A stretch of DNA of 64,000 nt, taken from Rufibacter immobilis (GTDB lineage: Bacteria > Bacteroidota > Bacteroidia > Cytophagales > Hymenobacteraceae). A program made the translations under genes and the position numbers. This document shows positions 45,428-55,031 of this stretch, piece by piece. Each line of letters begins with the position of its first letter. The first letter of the stretch is position 1. The notes below the pieces were generated by a model that saw only the letters and a list, made by a program, of their open reading frames with translations, had not been told where the DNA came from and made no database searches. The stretch is taken from contig NZ_RJJE01000009.1 of assembly GCF_003721565.1 (NCBI RefSeq), positions 1-64,000 on the forward strand, read 5' to 3'.

Positions 45428-45675
45428 GTTTAGTAAACGAAAAAATCCACAAGCAAGACACACGCAAGAAATACTGCCGTTTCAAGAAAAACGGAATCCA
45501 GTACATTGACTACAAAGACGGTAACTTCTTATTGAAGTTTGTAAACGAGCAAGGCAAACTGTTGCCACGCCGTTTAACCGGAACCAGCTTGAAGTTCCAG
45601 CGCCGCGTATCTCAGGCTGTTGCCAGAGCGCGCCACTTGGCAATTTTGCCTTACGTAACGGATTCTTTAAAATAA
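45424..45675 (+). CDS. rpsR: 30S ribosomal protein S18
   Basis: An 83-residue protein with the S18 core YIDYKDGNFLLKFVNEQGKL, then LLPRRLTGTSLKFQRRVSQA. It forms a heterodimer with S6 on the small subunit and is coupled to rpsF by a four-base overlap. A GGAGG-like stretch (AAGGAGG, 45673-45679) precedes rplI, one of the few Shine-Dalgarno-like sites seen. Confidence 0.97.
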   Translation: MSLVNEKIHKQDTRKKYCRFKKNGIQYIDYKDGNFLLKFVNEQGKLLPRRLTGTSLKFQRRVSQAVARARHLAILPYVTDSLK

Positions 45676-45689
45676 GGAGGTAAAACAAG

Positions 45690-46133
45690 ATGGAAGTTAT
45701 TCTGAAAGATGACGTGAAAGGCGTTGGCTACAAAAACGATATCGTTACCGTAAAGCCAGGCTTCGGCCGTAACTACCTTATCCCTCAAGGATTAGCTGAA
45801 ATGGCTACTCCTTCTGCCCGTAAAGTAGTGGCTGAGAACATTCGCCAAGCTTCTCACAAAGCTGAGAAAATCCAAAAAGACGCTCAGGAACTGGCAAACC
45901 GTATTGGAGAAACTACCCTGGAAATTCCTGCCAAAGCAGGTGAAACCGGTAAAATCTTCGGTGCAGTGACAACCTTACAAATCTCTGAAGCTCTGAAATC
46001 ATTAGGTTATGATGTAGATCGTAAGCGTATTGACTTTGACCAGGAAGTAAAATCTTTGGGCGAGTACACCGCTACGCTTAACCTGCACAAAGAAGTGAAG
46101 CACCAAATCCGCTTCAACGTAGTTGCTGCCTAA
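45690..46133 (+). CDS. rplI: 50S ribosomal protein L9
   Basis: The 147-residue product begins MEVILKDDVKGVGYKNDIVT and contains the L9 signature GFGRNYLIPQGLAEMAT. A long helix connects it to the C-terminal domain (GKIFGAVTTLQISEAL). It completes the S6-S18-L9 operon, ended by a hairpin 24 bp after the stop. Confidence 0.97.
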   Translation: MEVILKDDVKGVGYKNDIVTVKPGFGRNYLIPQGLAEMATPSARKVVAENIRQASHKAEKIQKDAQELANRIGETTLEIPAKAGETGKIFGAVTTLQISEALKSLGYDVDRKRIDFDQEVKSLGEYTATLNLHKEVKHQIRFNVVAA

Positions 46134-46157
46134 GTAGCCTCTTACGCATCCTATTGA

Positions 46158-46191
46158 GACAACCTGCCGTAACCCGGCAGGTTGTCTTGTT
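46158..46191 (+). terminator. Terminator of rpsF-rpsR-rplI
   Basis: GACAACCTGCCG (46158-46169) pairs with CGGCAGGTTGTC (46175-46186), followed by TTGTTTT. Confidence 0.85.
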
Positions 46192-46228
46192 TTGTACCCT
46201 TCCCTACTTCCCTTCTCTATTGATCATT

Positions 46229-46268
46229 GCGTTTAGCGGCCGTTTTTCCTGAATCTTGCCTAAACCGC
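46229..46268 (-). repeat. Interspersed palindromic repeat
   Basis: GCGTTTAGCGGCCGTTTTTC then CTGAATCTTGCCTAAACCGC, between the rplI terminator and the HAD gene. Confidence 0.8.
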
Positions 46269-46291
46269 AGGTTTAACACAGTTAAACCTGC
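46267..46291. promoter_or_regulatory. Operator-like inverted repeat upstream of the HAD gene
   Basis: GCAGGTTTAAC (46267-46277) and GTTAAACCTGC (46281-46291) form a perfect 11-bp inverted repeat with a 3-bp spacer. It begins in the last bases of the repeat element and lies 32 bp before a TACATTTG box (46324-46331). Size and spacing suit a dimeric regulator site, but it has no T run and could also be repeat-derived. Confidence 0.35.
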
Positions 46292-46354
46292 AAACCATTA
46301 TTTCTCCGGTAGGTAAAAGGTAATACATTTGGGCTACTCCCTGTCATTCTTCCT

Positions 46355-47047
46355 ATGCTACCATATTCTGTTGTCATCTTTGATTTTGATGGAACCCTCT
46401 GCGCTACCCAAGAGGCCATTCTCTACAGCTTCAAGAAAACCTTTGAGCAAATGAATGTTACGCCTCCGGCCCCAGCTACCATCATAGAAGCCATTGCCAC
46501 GGGAGGAAACCTATCTGAGCTCTTGCCTTTGCTGCACCCCTCCCTGCAACAAGAGGAGCAGGCCTTGCAGGAATGGGTTCTTCAATACCGCCATATCTAT
46601 GATACTGACGGCGGCCGCCTCACCACCCTCTTCCAGGGAGCAGAACAGCTTTTCGTGAAGCTCAAAGAATGGGGCATCTGCTGCGGGGTGATTAGCAACA
46701 AAGGGCAAAGAGCCATTGAAGATGCGTTGGAAAGGTTTAACCTCCGCCACTACTTTGACTTAGTCATAGGCGATGACCCGCAGCGGCCACTGAAGAAAAA
46801 ACCGAATTCAATGGCATATGAACAGGTAATCAGACCCACTTACCCGCACCTTTCCCCTTCCCAGATATTGATGGTAGGCGACACCCACGCCGATCTTCTT
46901 TTCGCCAACAATGCCGGTCTTACGTCTTGCTGGGCTGCTTATGGCTACGGCAACAAAGAACGATGCTTAGCGGCAAACCCCGTCTTCACCATTCACGCTC
47001 TGGAACAACTGTATCCAGTGCTTACTCCGCTCGCGCAAACTAAATAA
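46355..47047 (+). CDS. HAD-superfamily hydrolase, phosphoglycolate phosphatase-like
   Basis: A 230-residue HAD phosphatase. Motif I is VIFDFDGTLC with the nucleophilic Asp, motif II GVISNKG, motif III the Lys in LKKKPNSMAYEQ, and motif IV MVGDTHADLLFA. The helical cap between residues 15 and 85 places it with Gph-like enzymes. The substrate is not predictable. A TACATTTG box at 46324-46331 is a possible -7 element. Confidence 0.9.
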   Translation: MLPYSVVIFDFDGTLCATQEAILYSFKKTFEQMNVTPPAPATIIEAIATGGNLSELLPLLHPSLQQEEQALQEWVLQYRHIYDTDGGRLTTLFQGAEQLFVKLKEWGICCGVISNKGQRAIEDALERFNLRHYFDLVIGDDPQRPLKKKPNSMAYEQVIRPTYPHLSPSQILMVGDTHADLLFANNAGLTSCWAAYGYGNKERCLAANPVFTIHALEQLYPVLTPLAQTK

Positions 47048-47083
47048 GTAACCCAGGGCATAGTTTCAAATTCGCTTTTTCTC

Positions 47084-48067
47084 ATGCAGTTCCGCACAGA
47101 AATCATTGTACCTCCCGCTCCCTCTTTTATCTCCCGCCCCAAAGGCATCTTCACCATAGGTTCCTGCTTTGCCGAGGTAATAGGCAGAAAATTGCAGGAA
47201 GTTAAAGCGAACGTCTTGGTGAACCCATTCGGGACCATCTTTAACCCGCTCTCCATGCATAAGCTCCTGAGGGCAAGTCTTCAACAAGACGTTGCCTGGC
47301 TGGAGGAAGGATTGGTGGAACAGAACGGCATCTGGCACCACTATGACTTCCACTCTTCTTTCTCGCATCCGCAGCGCGAAGAGCTGCTAAAACAACTCAC
47401 GGAGCAAATTCTACGGGCGCACCACTTCCTTTTACAGGCTGAAACAGTATTGCTGACCTGGGGAACAGCTTTTGTGTACGAGCGGCGAGACAATGGAGCC
47501 CTGGTAGCCAACTGCCATAAAATTCCGCAACGGGAATTCTCCAAACGGCTGCTCTCCCTGTCTGAACTGGAACAGGATACCCGCCAAACCCTGGAGTTGC
47601 TCCATACTCACTGCCCTAATCAACGGGTAATTCTCACTGTAAGCCCCGTTCGTCATCTTAAAGACACGCTGCCGCTCAACAGTGTGAGCAAAAGCCTATT
47701 GCGGGTGGCGACGCACACAGCTACGGAGGAGCACCATCAAACAACCTACTTTCCGGCGTATGAACTGCTTCTGGACGATCTCCGGGACTACCGGTTCTTC
47801 GCAGAGGATTTGCTCCACCCATCGGCCATGGCCGAACAGTACATCTGGGAGAAATTCACACAGGCATACGCAGATCAGGACTTCACCGCTTTCATTCAAC
47901 AATGGGCAGAAATACAGCGGGATTTGGCGCATAAACCGTTTCATCCCCAAAGCCCCGCGCACCACAAATTCCTGCAGAAGCTCCTCCAGAAACTACAGTT
48001 GCTTGCTCCCATCGCCGATGTGCAAGCAGAAATAGAGACAGTACAGCGCCAGCTGCGTATGTCATAA
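47084..48067 (+). CDS. GSCFA-domain protein
   Basis: The 327-residue protein carries the name-giving motif in [17 protein letters not shown] (near residue 28) and the further family blocks [16 protein letters not shown] and [15 protein letters not shown] proteins are predicted to have an SGNH-hydrolase-like fold, possibly acting on acyl groups; no activity is firmly known. [18 protein letters not shown] segment near residue 245 fits an Asp-His pair of that fold. It probably shares a transcript with the HAD gene (36-bp gap). Confidence 0.88.
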   Translation: MQFRTEIIVPPAPSFISRPKGIFTIGSCFAEVIGRKLQEVKANVLVNPFGTIFNPLSMHKLLRASLQQDVAWLEEGLVEQNGIWHHYDFHSSFSHPQREELLKQLTEQILRAHHFLLQAETVLLTWGTAFVYERRDNGALVANCHKIPQREFSKRLLSLSELEQDTRQTLELLHTHCPNQRVILTVSPVRHLKDTLPLNSVSKSLLRVATHTATEEHHQTTYFPAYELLLDDLRDYRFFAEDLLHPSAMAEQYIWEKFTQAYADQDFTAFIQQWAEIQRDLAHKPFHPQSPAHHKFLQKLLQKLQLLAPIADVQAEIETVQRQLRMS

Positions 48068-48070
48068 ATA

Positions 48071-48108
48071 CGTTTTAGGTCATTTTTCAGAAAAAGAGCC
48101 GCTAAACG
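48071..48108 (+). repeat. Interspersed palindromic repeat
   Basis: CGTTTTAGGTCATTTTTC then AGAAAAAGAGCCGCTAAACG, filling most of the 64-bp gap between the GSCFA and DUF255 genes, which are on the same strand. Confidence 0.85.
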
Positions 48109-48131
48109 CACCGTTACCTATCAATACAACT

Positions 48132-50165
48132 ATGGAAAAGAAGCCCAACCGCCTGGCCCAGGAATCAAGCCCGTATCTGTTGCAGCACGCCTATAACCCA
48201 GTAGACTGGTATCCCTGGGGCCCCGAAGCCCTAGAGAAAGCCAAAGCCGAACAGAAGCCCATTCTGGTGAGCATAGGATACGCCGCCTGCCACTGGTGCC
48301 ATGTGATGGAACATGAGTCCTTTGAGAACGGGCAGATTGCCGAGGTAATGAACAAGGACTTCGTCTGCATCAAGGTTGATCGTGAAGAGCGTCCCGATGT
48401 GGACCAGGTGTACATGGATGCCTTGCATGCCATGGGCTTGCAGGGCGGCTGGCCGCTCAACGTGTTCCTGAATTCAGACGCCAAACCATTTTACGGAGGC
48501 ACTTATTTCCCGCCCCAGAACTGGGTACAGCTGTTACAGAGCATTGCCGAAGCATATTCCAAAAGCCGCGCTGAATTAGACAAATCCGCCGATCAGTTTG
48601 TGCTGCACCTGAACCAAAGTGAGCTCGCTAAATATGGTCTCCAAATCGGGAACCAGGATTTCAGCCAGGAGGCCTTTGAGCAGATGTTTGCAAACCTGAA
48701 AGCCAGCTTTGACCTGAAACGGGGCGGCACCAGCGGCGCTCCTAAATTTCCCATGCCCAGCATCTGGCGCTTTCTGTTGCGCTATTACCAGCACAGCCAG
48801 AACCCAGCCGCTCTGGAACAAGTGAACCTCACGCTGGAAGAAATGGCTTTTGGGGGCATCTATGACCAGGTGGGTGGCGGCTTTGCCCGCTACTCGGTAG
48901 ACGATGCCTGGCTGGTGCCCCACTTTGAGAAAATGCTCTATGACAACGGCCAACTCCTGAGTCTTTACGCCGAGGCCTATCAGGTTACCCGCAATGAGCT
49001 TTATAAGCAGGTGCTGCAGGAAACCATCTCATTTGTGGAACGGGAACTCACCAGCCCGGAAGGCGGCTTTTACTCCTCCCTAGACGCCGACAGCGAGGGA
49101 GTGGAAGGCAAATTCTATGTCTTTACCCAATCTGAAGTACAGGAGTTTTTAGGCGAAGAAGCTGAATTGGCCAGCCAATACTACCAAATTACTCCAGAAG
49201 GAAACTGGGAACACGGCCTGAACATTCTGCACCGTCGCCAAACCGATGAGGCCTTCGCCGCTGACCAGGGCTTGAGTCTGGAAGAACTGCAGGAGCGCAT
49301 CCAGCTCTGGAAAGACACTCTCCTCAAAGCCCGCAGCCAGCGCGTACGCCCGGGGCTGGATGACAAAATCCTCACTTCCTGGAACGCCCTCATGCTCACT
49401 GGGCTGGTAGATGCCTACAAAGCTTTGGGAGAACCCAAAATTCTGGAACTCGCCTGCACCAACGCTCATTTTCTCCTGAGCAAACTCAAGCAAGGCAACC
49501 AGTTATACCACAATTACAAAGAAGGCAAAGCTACCATAGACGGTTTTCTGGAAGATTACGCCCTGCTCATACAAGCCTTGATTGGCCTGTACCAGGTTAC
49601 TTTTGAAGAACACTGGCTCCAGGAAGCGAAAAGATTAACGGAGTACACGCTCAATAACTTCTTTGACCAAGAAGAGGAATTATTCTACTTCACTGGCTCT
49701 GCCGGGGAACAGTTGATCGCCCGCAAGAAGGAGATTTTTGACAATGTGGTGCCTGCGTCCAATTCCGTCATGGCTATGAACCTGCATTTCCTGGGGCTTT
49801 TCTATGACAAGGAACGCTACACCCGCCTATCGCAGAAAATGCTCTCTAAAGTACGGGACCTGGTAGTGAAAGAACCTACGCATCTGGCTAATTGGGCATC
49901 GCTTTTCTATCTGCAATTAAAACCCACCGCTGAGATTGCCATCATAGGACCTGAGGCACATCCATTCAGAGGCCTGCTCCAGCAGCACTTCCTGCCTAAT
50001 GCTTTACTGGTAGGGAGCAAGGAAGAAAATACTTCTGATTTGCCGCTGCTGGAAGACCGTATTGTGCAAAATGGAAAAACCACCTTATATGTATGCTACA
50101 ACAAGGCCTGTCAGTTGCCGGTACAGTCCGTAGCGGAGGCGCTGGAACAAATTTGGCAGATTTAA
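48132..50165 (+). CDS. DUF255 thioredoxin-domain protein, YyaL/SPATA20 family
   Basis: The 677-residue protein begins [20 protein letters not shown] and [15 protein letters not shown], the signature of the DUF255 thioredoxin-like domain. An (alpha/alpha)6-barrel resembling N-acylglucosamine epimerases or glycosidases follows ([32 protein letters not shown]). The family is highly conserved, but its reaction is not established. No signal peptide is seen, so it is cytoplasmic. Confidence 0.9.
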   Translation: MEKKPNRLAQESSPYLLQHAYNPVDWYPWGPEALEKAKAEQKPILVSIGYAACHWCHVMEHESFENGQIAEVMNKDFVCIKVDREERPDVDQVYMDALHAMGLQGGWPLNVFLNSDAKPFYGGTYFPPQNWVQLLQSIAEAYSKSRAELDKSADQFVLHLNQSELAKYGLQIGNQDFSQEAFEQMFANLKASFDLKRGGTSGAPKFPMPSIWRFLLRYYQHSQNPAALEQVNLTLEEMAFGGIYDQVGGGFARYSVDDAWLVPHFEKMLYDNGQLLSLYAEAYQVTRNELYKQVLQETISFVERELTSPEGGFYSSLDADSEGVEGKFYVFTQSEVQEFLGEEAELASQYYQITPEGNWEHGLNILHRRQTDEAFAADQGLSLEELQERIQLWKDTLLKARSQRVRPGLDDKILTSWNALMLTGLVDAYKALGEPKILELACTNAHFLLSKLKQGNQLYHNYKEGKATIDGFLEDYALLIQALIGLYQVTFEEHWLQEAKRLTEYTLNNFFDQEEELFYFTGSAGEQLIARKKEIFDNVVPASNSVMAMNLHFLGLFYDKERYTRLSQKMLSKVRDLVVKEPTHLANWASLFYLQLKPTAEIAIIGPEAHPFRGLLQQHFLPNALLVGSKEENTSDLPLLEDRIVQNGKTTLYVCYNKACQLPVQSVAEALEQIWQI

Positions 50166-50308
50166 TTTCATTCCTAAATAGTAATTTCGTAAGCTTACTA
50201 TTCCAATAGAAAGGCGTTTGCAGAAAAGTTTATAACTTTAACAAGTAAAGGTTAAGCATTACTCATAAAATCACTTTTTTCTAACCTCTATAGAACTGAC
50301 TGACATTG

Positions 50309-50818
50309 ATGACTGTTGCCCCATCAAATAAACCTTTGACATCTGTGAAAAAAGTACTTTTAATAGGTGGGCTATGGCTTGCCTGTGCAGCTTCTGCTTA
50401 CTCTCAAAGAAATGGAGACGGTTACTGGAAAAAACTACAGAAATCGCACCCAGAGACAACCTTTGAAGCGCTGCAACAACCGGCAGTATCTCAAGCTCCC
50501 TCAGCCCAGGCTTCGCTTGACGCCTGCCGTTTACCCTTAGTCTACGAAGGCGAAGTCCGGAATATTTCCCTGGAGAACATCCAGCTCATGAAAGCAAAAG
50601 GGTTTAAGCCCAGCAACATCCGTCAGTTCCGGAAAGAAGTGCTCTTCACCGCCGCCGACAAACAGGTGTGGTTACCCGTGAAATCTGACGTAGTGGGCCA
50701 ACTGGAGATTGAATTGCGCAAAGACGAGCCCGTGCTTCTCTACGCCACCGTCTTACAAGACAAAGACCCAGAAGAACAGCAGGTAGTTCTTTTGGTGGAA
50801 GACTTTCAGGTACAGTAA
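50309..50818 (+). CDS. Secreted protein of unknown function
   Basis: From the ATG at 50309 the product has 169 residues; a TTG one codon earlier is less likely. A signal peptide (KKVLLIGGLWLACAASAYSQ) is preceded by a hydrophilic N-terminus of about 14 residues, so the real start might be internal. The mature part has SHPETTFEALQQPAVSQAPSA followed by a compact region with alternating strands (VWLPVKSDVVGQLEIELRKD). I do not recognise the family. It ends 47 bp before priA. Confidence 0.6.
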   Translation: MTVAPSNKPLTSVKKVLLIGGLWLACAASAYSQRNGDGYWKKLQKSHPETTFEALQQPAVSQAPSAQASLDACRLPLVYEGEVRNISLENIQLMKAKGFKPSNIRQFRKEVLFTAADKQVWLPVKSDVVGQLEIELRKDEPVLLYATVLQDKDPEEQQVVLLVEDFQVQ

Positions 50819-50828
50819 GGAAAGCTTT

Positions 50829-50866
50829 CCGTTTCCGGCCTGTTTTTCCGAACTTTGGGCTAAATT
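50829..50866 (-). repeat. Possible degenerate interspersed repeat at the priA start
   Basis: CCGTTTCCGGCCTGTTTTTC then CGAACTTTGGGCTAAATT keeps the layout of the family, but with several changes in both arms. It ends on the TTG start codon of priA. Confidence 0.4.
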
Positions 50867-53408
50867 GGCCGCTTTGACACCTGAATTAGAATTTCATACT
50901 CCTTCTGATGACGTCCCTGAACGGGTAACCCTGTTCGCGGACGTCATTTTACCTTTGCCCCTGCCCAAACTCTACACCTACCGGGTGCCTTACCAGATGA
51001 GCGACGAGGTGCTGGTGGGGGCGCGCGTACTGGTGCAGTTCGGCTCCAAGAAAGTATTGAGCTGTGTGGTGGCGCGGGTGCATGACCAGCCGCCCAAAGA
51101 ATACCAGGCGAAGTACCTGCTGGAAGTCATCGACGAAAAACCCGTAGTAACCGGCCCGCAGCTGCGCCTCTTCCTCTGGATGGCTGAATACTACCTTTGC
51201 ACGCTGGGCGAAGTCATCAACGCGGCCCTACCTTCGGCCTTGAAACTCAGCAGTGAGTCTAAGATTCAGCTGCACCCGCAGTTCAATGAAGAGACCAATG
51301 AGTGGCCGCTCACCAGCCATGAAGAGAAGATTATCTTCGGGCTGCGCCAGAAACAGCACCTCACGTTTACAGAGGTAGGCCAGCTGCTGCAGCTCACCAG
51401 CTTCCATAAAATCATCAAATCACTGCTCCTCAAAGAGATCATCATCATCTATGAGGAAATAGCGGAGAAATACGCCCCCAAAGTGGTAAAAAAGGTGCGG
51501 CTGGCCCCCCAGTTTGTCACTGATGAGGAAACCCTGGAAGAACTCTTCAACCAACTGGCCGCCAAACCCAAGCAACTGGATGTGCTGCTCAAATACGTGC
51601 AGCTCACGCCCATTCTGCACAATCTGCTCCTGAACCACGAGGGTATCGAGAAAAACCTGCTCACCTCCAATCCGCACCTGTCACTCTCAGCCATCAACAC
51701 CTTGCTCAAGAATGGGGTACTGGAGCAGTTTGACGTGGTGGTGAACCGCTTCCCTATGGCCGAGGGCCGAGGGCCGTATCTTACTTCTGAGCTTTCTCCG
51801 GCCCAGGCAACCGCCCGGGACCAGATTCTGGAACAGTTCGGTGACAAAAGCACGGTGCTGCTGCACGGCATTACAGGTAGCGGTAAAACCGAAGTGTATA
51901 TTGACCTGATCCAGAAGGCGGTGGAAGCCGGTGGCCAGGTCCTGTACCTGCTCCCTGAGATTGCCCTTACCGCCCAGATTGTGGTCAGGCTGAAGCGCGT
52001 GTTCGGGGACCGACTGGGCGTGTACCACTCCAAGTTTTCAGATAATGAACGCGTAGAGGTCTGGAACGGCATCTTGTCCGGCAGGTTTCAGGTAGTGGTG
52101 GGCGTGCGGTCCTCGGTGTTTCTGCCGTTCCACTCGCTCTCGCTCATCATTGTAGACGAAGAGCACGAACCTTCCTACAAGCAGCACGAGCCTGCCCCCC
52201 GCTACAATGCCCGCGAGGTAGCCTTCATGATGGCGCAGTTCCAGGGGGCCAAGACTTTATTGGGATCGGCCACGCCGTCGGTGGAAACGTATTACCACTG
52301 CCAGACAGGCCGCTGGGGGCTGGTGAACCTGCATGAGCGCTACGGAGAGGCCACGTTGCCGCAGGTAGAGCTGGTAGACACGCGCCAGGAGAGCCTCCGC
52401 AAGAACATGATGAGCCATTTCTCCCAGCGCCTCATCCATGACATTGAAGACACGCTGCACCGCCATGAGCAGGTGATCCTGTTCCAGAACCGCCGCGGGT
52501 ACGCCCCCTTCATTGACTGCAATGACTGCGCCTGGATTCCCAAGTGCCGCCATTGCGCCGTGAGTTTGTCTTACCACAAGTTTTCCAACGAGCTCCGCTG
52601 CCATTACTGCGGCTACACCGAACGCAAACCCAATGATTGCCCCGCCTGCGGCTCCACCATGCTCAAAACAGTGGGGTTCGGGACGGAGAAGATTGAGGAT
52701 GACCTGAAACTGATTCTGCCGGAGGCCCAGATCCAGCGCATGGACCTGGACACTACCAAACGCAAAAACAGTCATCAGCAGATCATTGAAGACTTTGAGC
52801 AACAGCGTACCAATATTCTGGTAGGCACCCAGATGGTGACCAAAGGGCTGGATTTTGAGCACGTAAGCCTGGTGGGCATCTTGAGCGCCGACAGCCTCAT
52901 CCATTTCCCCGATTTCAGGGCCCATGAGCGGGCGTACCAGTTGTTTGTGCAGGTAAGTGGCCGCGCCGGCCGAAAAGGCAACAAAGGCAAGGTCTTGATC
53001 CAGACGGCCAACCCCAACCAGGCCATTTTCCAGCGGGTGATTGAGAACGATTACCTGGGTCTGTACGAGCAGGAGATTGCCGAGCGGCAGAAGTTCCGTT
53101 ATCCGCCGTTTGTGCGCATGATCAAAGTCACCGTGAAACATCCGGAGGCCAAGCCCTGCGAAGCTGCCGCCATCACGCTGGCCAAGGACTTGGTGGACCG
53201 TCTGGGCAGAACGGGCGTGCTGGGTCCCGAAGCCCCGCATGTGTTCAAGATCAGGAATCAGTTCCTGCAGGAAATTCACGTGAAACTGGACCGGGACAGC
53301 GGACACCTGCGCGAATCTAAGGCGCATATCCAGGAAGCGGTGCATCTGCTGCTCCAGAACAAAGACTTTAAACAATTACGGGTAGCCATAGACGTAGACC
53401 CTTCTTAG
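50865..53408 (+). CDS. priA: Primosomal protein N', replication restart helicase PriA
   Basis: The 847-residue superfamily 2 helicase reloads the replisome at stalled forks. The N-terminal DNA-binding domain starts TLFADVILPLPLPKLYTYRVP. Walker A is GITGSGKTEVY; motif II is VDEEHEPSYKQHEPAPRY. GSATPSVETY follows. The zinc-binding insert has its eight cysteines in CNDCAWIPKCRHC, CHYC and CPAC plus flanking residues. QVSGRAGRKGNKG is motif VI. No ATG gives the conserved N-terminus, so a TTG start is likely, either 50865 or 50874. Confidence 0.95.
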   Translation: MAALTPELEFHTPSDDVPERVTLFADVILPLPLPKLYTYRVPYQMSDEVLVGARVLVQFGSKKVLSCVVARVHDQPPKEYQAKYLLEVIDEKPVVTGPQLRLFLWMAEYYLCTLGEVINAALPSALKLSSESKIQLHPQFNEETNEWPLTSHEEKIIFGLRQKQHLTFTEVGQLLQLTSFHKIIKSLLLKEIIIIYEEIAEKYAPKVVKKVRLAPQFVTDEETLEELFNQLAAKPKQLDVLLKYVQLTPILHNLLLNHEGIEKNLLTSNPHLSLSAINTLLKNGVLEQFDVVVNRFPMAEGRGPYLTSELSPAQATARDQILEQFGDKSTVLLHGITGSGKTEVYIDLIQKAVEAGGQVLYLLPEIALTAQIVVRLKRVFGDRLGVYHSKFSDNERVEVWNGILSGRFQVVVGVRSSVFLPFHSLSLIIVDEEHEPSYKQHEPAPRYNAREVAFMMAQFQGAKTLLGSATPSVETYYHCQTGRWGLVNLHERYGEATLPQVELVDTRQESLRKNMMSHFSQRLIHDIEDTLHRHEQVILFQNRRGYAPFIDCNDCAWIPKCRHCAVSLSYHKFSNELRCHYCGYTERKPNDCPACGSTMLKTVGFGTEKIEDDLKLILPEAQIQRMDLDTTKRKNSHQQIIEDFEQQRTNILVGTQMVTKGLDFEHVSLVGILSADSLIHFPDFRAHERAYQLFVQVSGRAGRKGNKGKVLIQTANPNQAIFQRVIENDYLGLYEQEIAERQKFRYPPFVRMIKVTVKHPEAKPCEAAAITLAKDLVDRLGRTGVLGPEAPHVFKIRNQFLQEIHVKLDRDSGHLRESKAHIQEAVHLLLQNKDFKQLRVAIDVDPS

Positions 53409-53430
53409 CAACTCCTGTATTCCTACTTTA

Positions 53431-53486
53431 GCAGCGGTGCGTTTAGGGGCGTTTTTTCAAATAAACGCCCCTAAACGCACCGCTGC
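53431..53486 (+). repeat. Symmetric interspersed repeat with 21-bp arms, likely priA terminator
   Basis: Perfect arms at 53431-53451 and 53466-53486 surround a 14-nt T/A-rich loop and are followed by TTTTTCC. The inner CGTTTAGGGGCG / CGCCCCTAAACG is the repeat; the outer GCAGCGGTG / CACCGCTGC is unrelated to other copies. Confidence 0.85.
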
Positions 53487-53819
53487 TTTTTCCTTGCCTC
53501 CTGTTCTCCCCTTGGTCTTTCACCTTAGGTTCTTGAGGTATTTAAAACCCTCGTTGCTTTGCTTCACCATAGCCTGTTTCCCGTTTAGCGGCTCTTTTTC
53601 TGAAAACAGGGCAAAACCACTTGTCTCCTTCATCCTCAAAAAGTTCTGCCTCAGCTCATCTTTCAGCGGGTTCATCCTCATTTTAAGGCTTTTAACAAAT
53701 GATTAACATACACCCAAGCAACGTTTTGCTCAAATTTGCATCTATATAATCAAAAGGGCTCCTCCAGAAATGGTCAAACCCTTCTAAAAAAAGTTTAAAA
53801 AATTTAACCATAAAAAATT
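53487..53819. other. Gap between priA and the small secreted protein gene
   Basis: It contains one interspersed repeat (53581-53618) and AT-rich sequence before the gene, with CAAATTTG at about 53732 as a weak -7 candidate. A reading frame through this region translates the repeats and is not a gene. Confidence 0.45.
53581..53618 (-). repeat. Interspersed palindromic repeat
   Basis: CCGTTTAGCGGCTCTTTTTC then TGAAAACAGGGCAAAACC. The second copy in the gap after priA. Confidence 0.8.
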
Positions 53820-54245
53820 ATGAAAAAGCATCTTACCTCCGCCATTTTATCAGTTTGTTTCTTATTTCACCTGGCTCCCGCCTTTGCCGGTAACAGCCCC
53901 GCTTCGGGGCCGGCCAGCCGTGCTACCAAGGTATTTCAGCAGGTCCTGAAAACCGACAACCTCCGCATCATGTCTTTGGAACTGGCCCCCGGCGAGTTCC
54001 TGGATTTCCACGCTACGCCAGACCAGGCCGCCTACGCCGCCTCTGAAGGAACCCTTAAGATAGTGAGCCCAGACGGGGAGGTAAAAACCATCAAGGTAAA
54101 ACCCGGCGACCGCCTCTGGATGGATCTGACCCAATACAAAAATTGGAACACAGGCAAGAAGCCTTTGAAAATAGTGCTCCTGGAGCAGCCTATGCCCCTT
54201 TTCGAAAAAAAATCAGAAATTTTTTCATACGCTGTTAAACCTTAA
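53820..54245 (+). CDS. Small secreted cupin-like protein
   Basis: The 141-residue product has a signal peptide (MKKHLTSAILSVCFLFHLAPAFA). The mature part, LRIMSLELAPGEFLDFHATP followed by GTLKIVSPDGEVKTIKVKPG, has the strand and Gly/Pro pattern of a small cupin barrel. The metal-binding histidines of enzymatic cupins are mostly missing (a single His in DFHATP), so catalysis is doubtful. It is transcribed alone and ends in a good terminator. Fold assignment is tentative. Confidence 0.65.
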   Translation: MKKHLTSAILSVCFLFHLAPAFAGNSPASGPASRATKVFQQVLKTDNLRIMSLELAPGEFLDFHATPDQAAYAASEGTLKIVSPDGEVKTIKVKPGDRLWMDLTQYKNWNTGKKPLKIVLLEQPMPLFEKKSEIFSYAVKP

Positions 54246-54288
54246 GGTTTTAGCCCCGTAAAAACTGATACATTCACACTCTATTTCA

Positions 54289-54354
54289 GCTTAAAAGTAG
54301 TCTTCTGCTATCCGCTTGCGCTCTGGTGATAGACTACTTTTAAGCATTTTTTTT
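54289..54354 (+). terminator. Terminator of the cupin-like gene
   Basis: GCTTAAAAGTAGTC (54289-54302) pairs perfectly with GACTACTTTTAAGC (54332-54345), followed by A and eight T. The 29-nt loop contains a short inner stem, TATC/GATA. Confidence 0.8.
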
Positions 54355-54513
54355 GCCTTTTTCCCAGTTATGCGCAAAGGCATCCTCTCTGCCCCACTCT
54401 TGCCGCTGCGGTTAATTCAGTCCGTATTTTATCCGTTTCAGAAGTGTAAACTCCGGTTCACTCCCACTTTAGCGGGCTTCAGACAGAAAAAGGCCTGCTT
54501 CTTCTTTATTGCA

Positions 54514-54544
54514 TTGGCAAGCGCAGAAAGACCCTGCATATTTG
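54514..54544 (+). promoter_or_regulatory. Promoter of putative small RNA A
   Basis: TTG (54514-54516), 20-nt spacer, CATATTTG (54537-54544). It departs from TAnnTTTG only in the first base. Upstream, AAAAAGGCC and CTTCTTCTTT are shared with unit B. Confidence 0.55.
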
Positions 54545-54549
54545 TATCG

Positions 54550-54700
54550 TCAACAAGGCCAAAGCCCCTGATGCTCATGCGAGCAGGCTTCTTAAAATGG
54601 ACTTGTTGCCCCGCCAACTCCGCTTGGCATTTTAATTGAATTTAGGTTTTGTTTGTTAGTTTGGTGTAAGGGGCCCGGTCTTTCCGGGCTTTTTCATTTT
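54550..54700 (+). ncRNA. Putative small RNA A, tandem unit 1
   Basis: A transcript of about 145 nt would start near 54550 and end at the GCCCGG / CCGGGC terminator (54674-54689) with its T run. The last 55 nt (54646-54700) are almost identical to unit B (one difference seen). The middle differs and holds a short hairpin GCTC/GAGC and a 22-codon frame (54572 onwards, starting MLMRAGFLKW) that unit B lacks, so a protein product is unlikely. I know no named family that matches. Confidence 0.5.
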
Positions 54701-54713
54701 TACTGGTTTCGTC

Positions 54714-54741
54714 CTGTTTTGGGAAAAACGGCCGCTAAACG
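54714..54741 (+). repeat. Shortened interspersed repeat
   Basis: CTGTTTT directly followed by GGGAAAAACGGCCGCTAAACG; about ten bases of the central region are missing compared with other copies. Confidence 0.7.
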
Positions 54742-55031
54742 CAAGAGCCTATCTGGCCCCATTATTTTCGTTTTCTGACTACTTCAAAATTTAGAGAAGA
54801 GAATAGAAGTTGCTAGTTCAGCGGTGATCTGACAGATTTTTGGGAGGACTTCGGGGGAAACGAAGAAAAAACTTCGTGCTACCGAGAAAAAACGGGTGCT
54901 TTTTAGCAAAAGTCCGAATTTTTACCTTCCCGGTTCAGGAGAGATTTTGAAGGGTTCAGGCAGGGGAAATCCGGTTCACTCCGCCTTTTTCTCGCTTCAG
55001 ACAGGAAAAAGGCCGCTTCTTCTTCTTTCCG

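Noticed and set aside
52257-53375. 372-codon leftward open frame
   Set aside because: Antisense to priA and without recognisable protein features.
53437-53706. 89-codon frame after priA
   Set aside because: It translates two interspersed repeats and has low-complexity Phe/Leu/Ser content.
54316-54639. 107-codon frame in the gene-poor region
   Set aside because: It starts inside the terminator of the cupin-like gene and runs through the promoter of small RNA A; it has no match in unit B.
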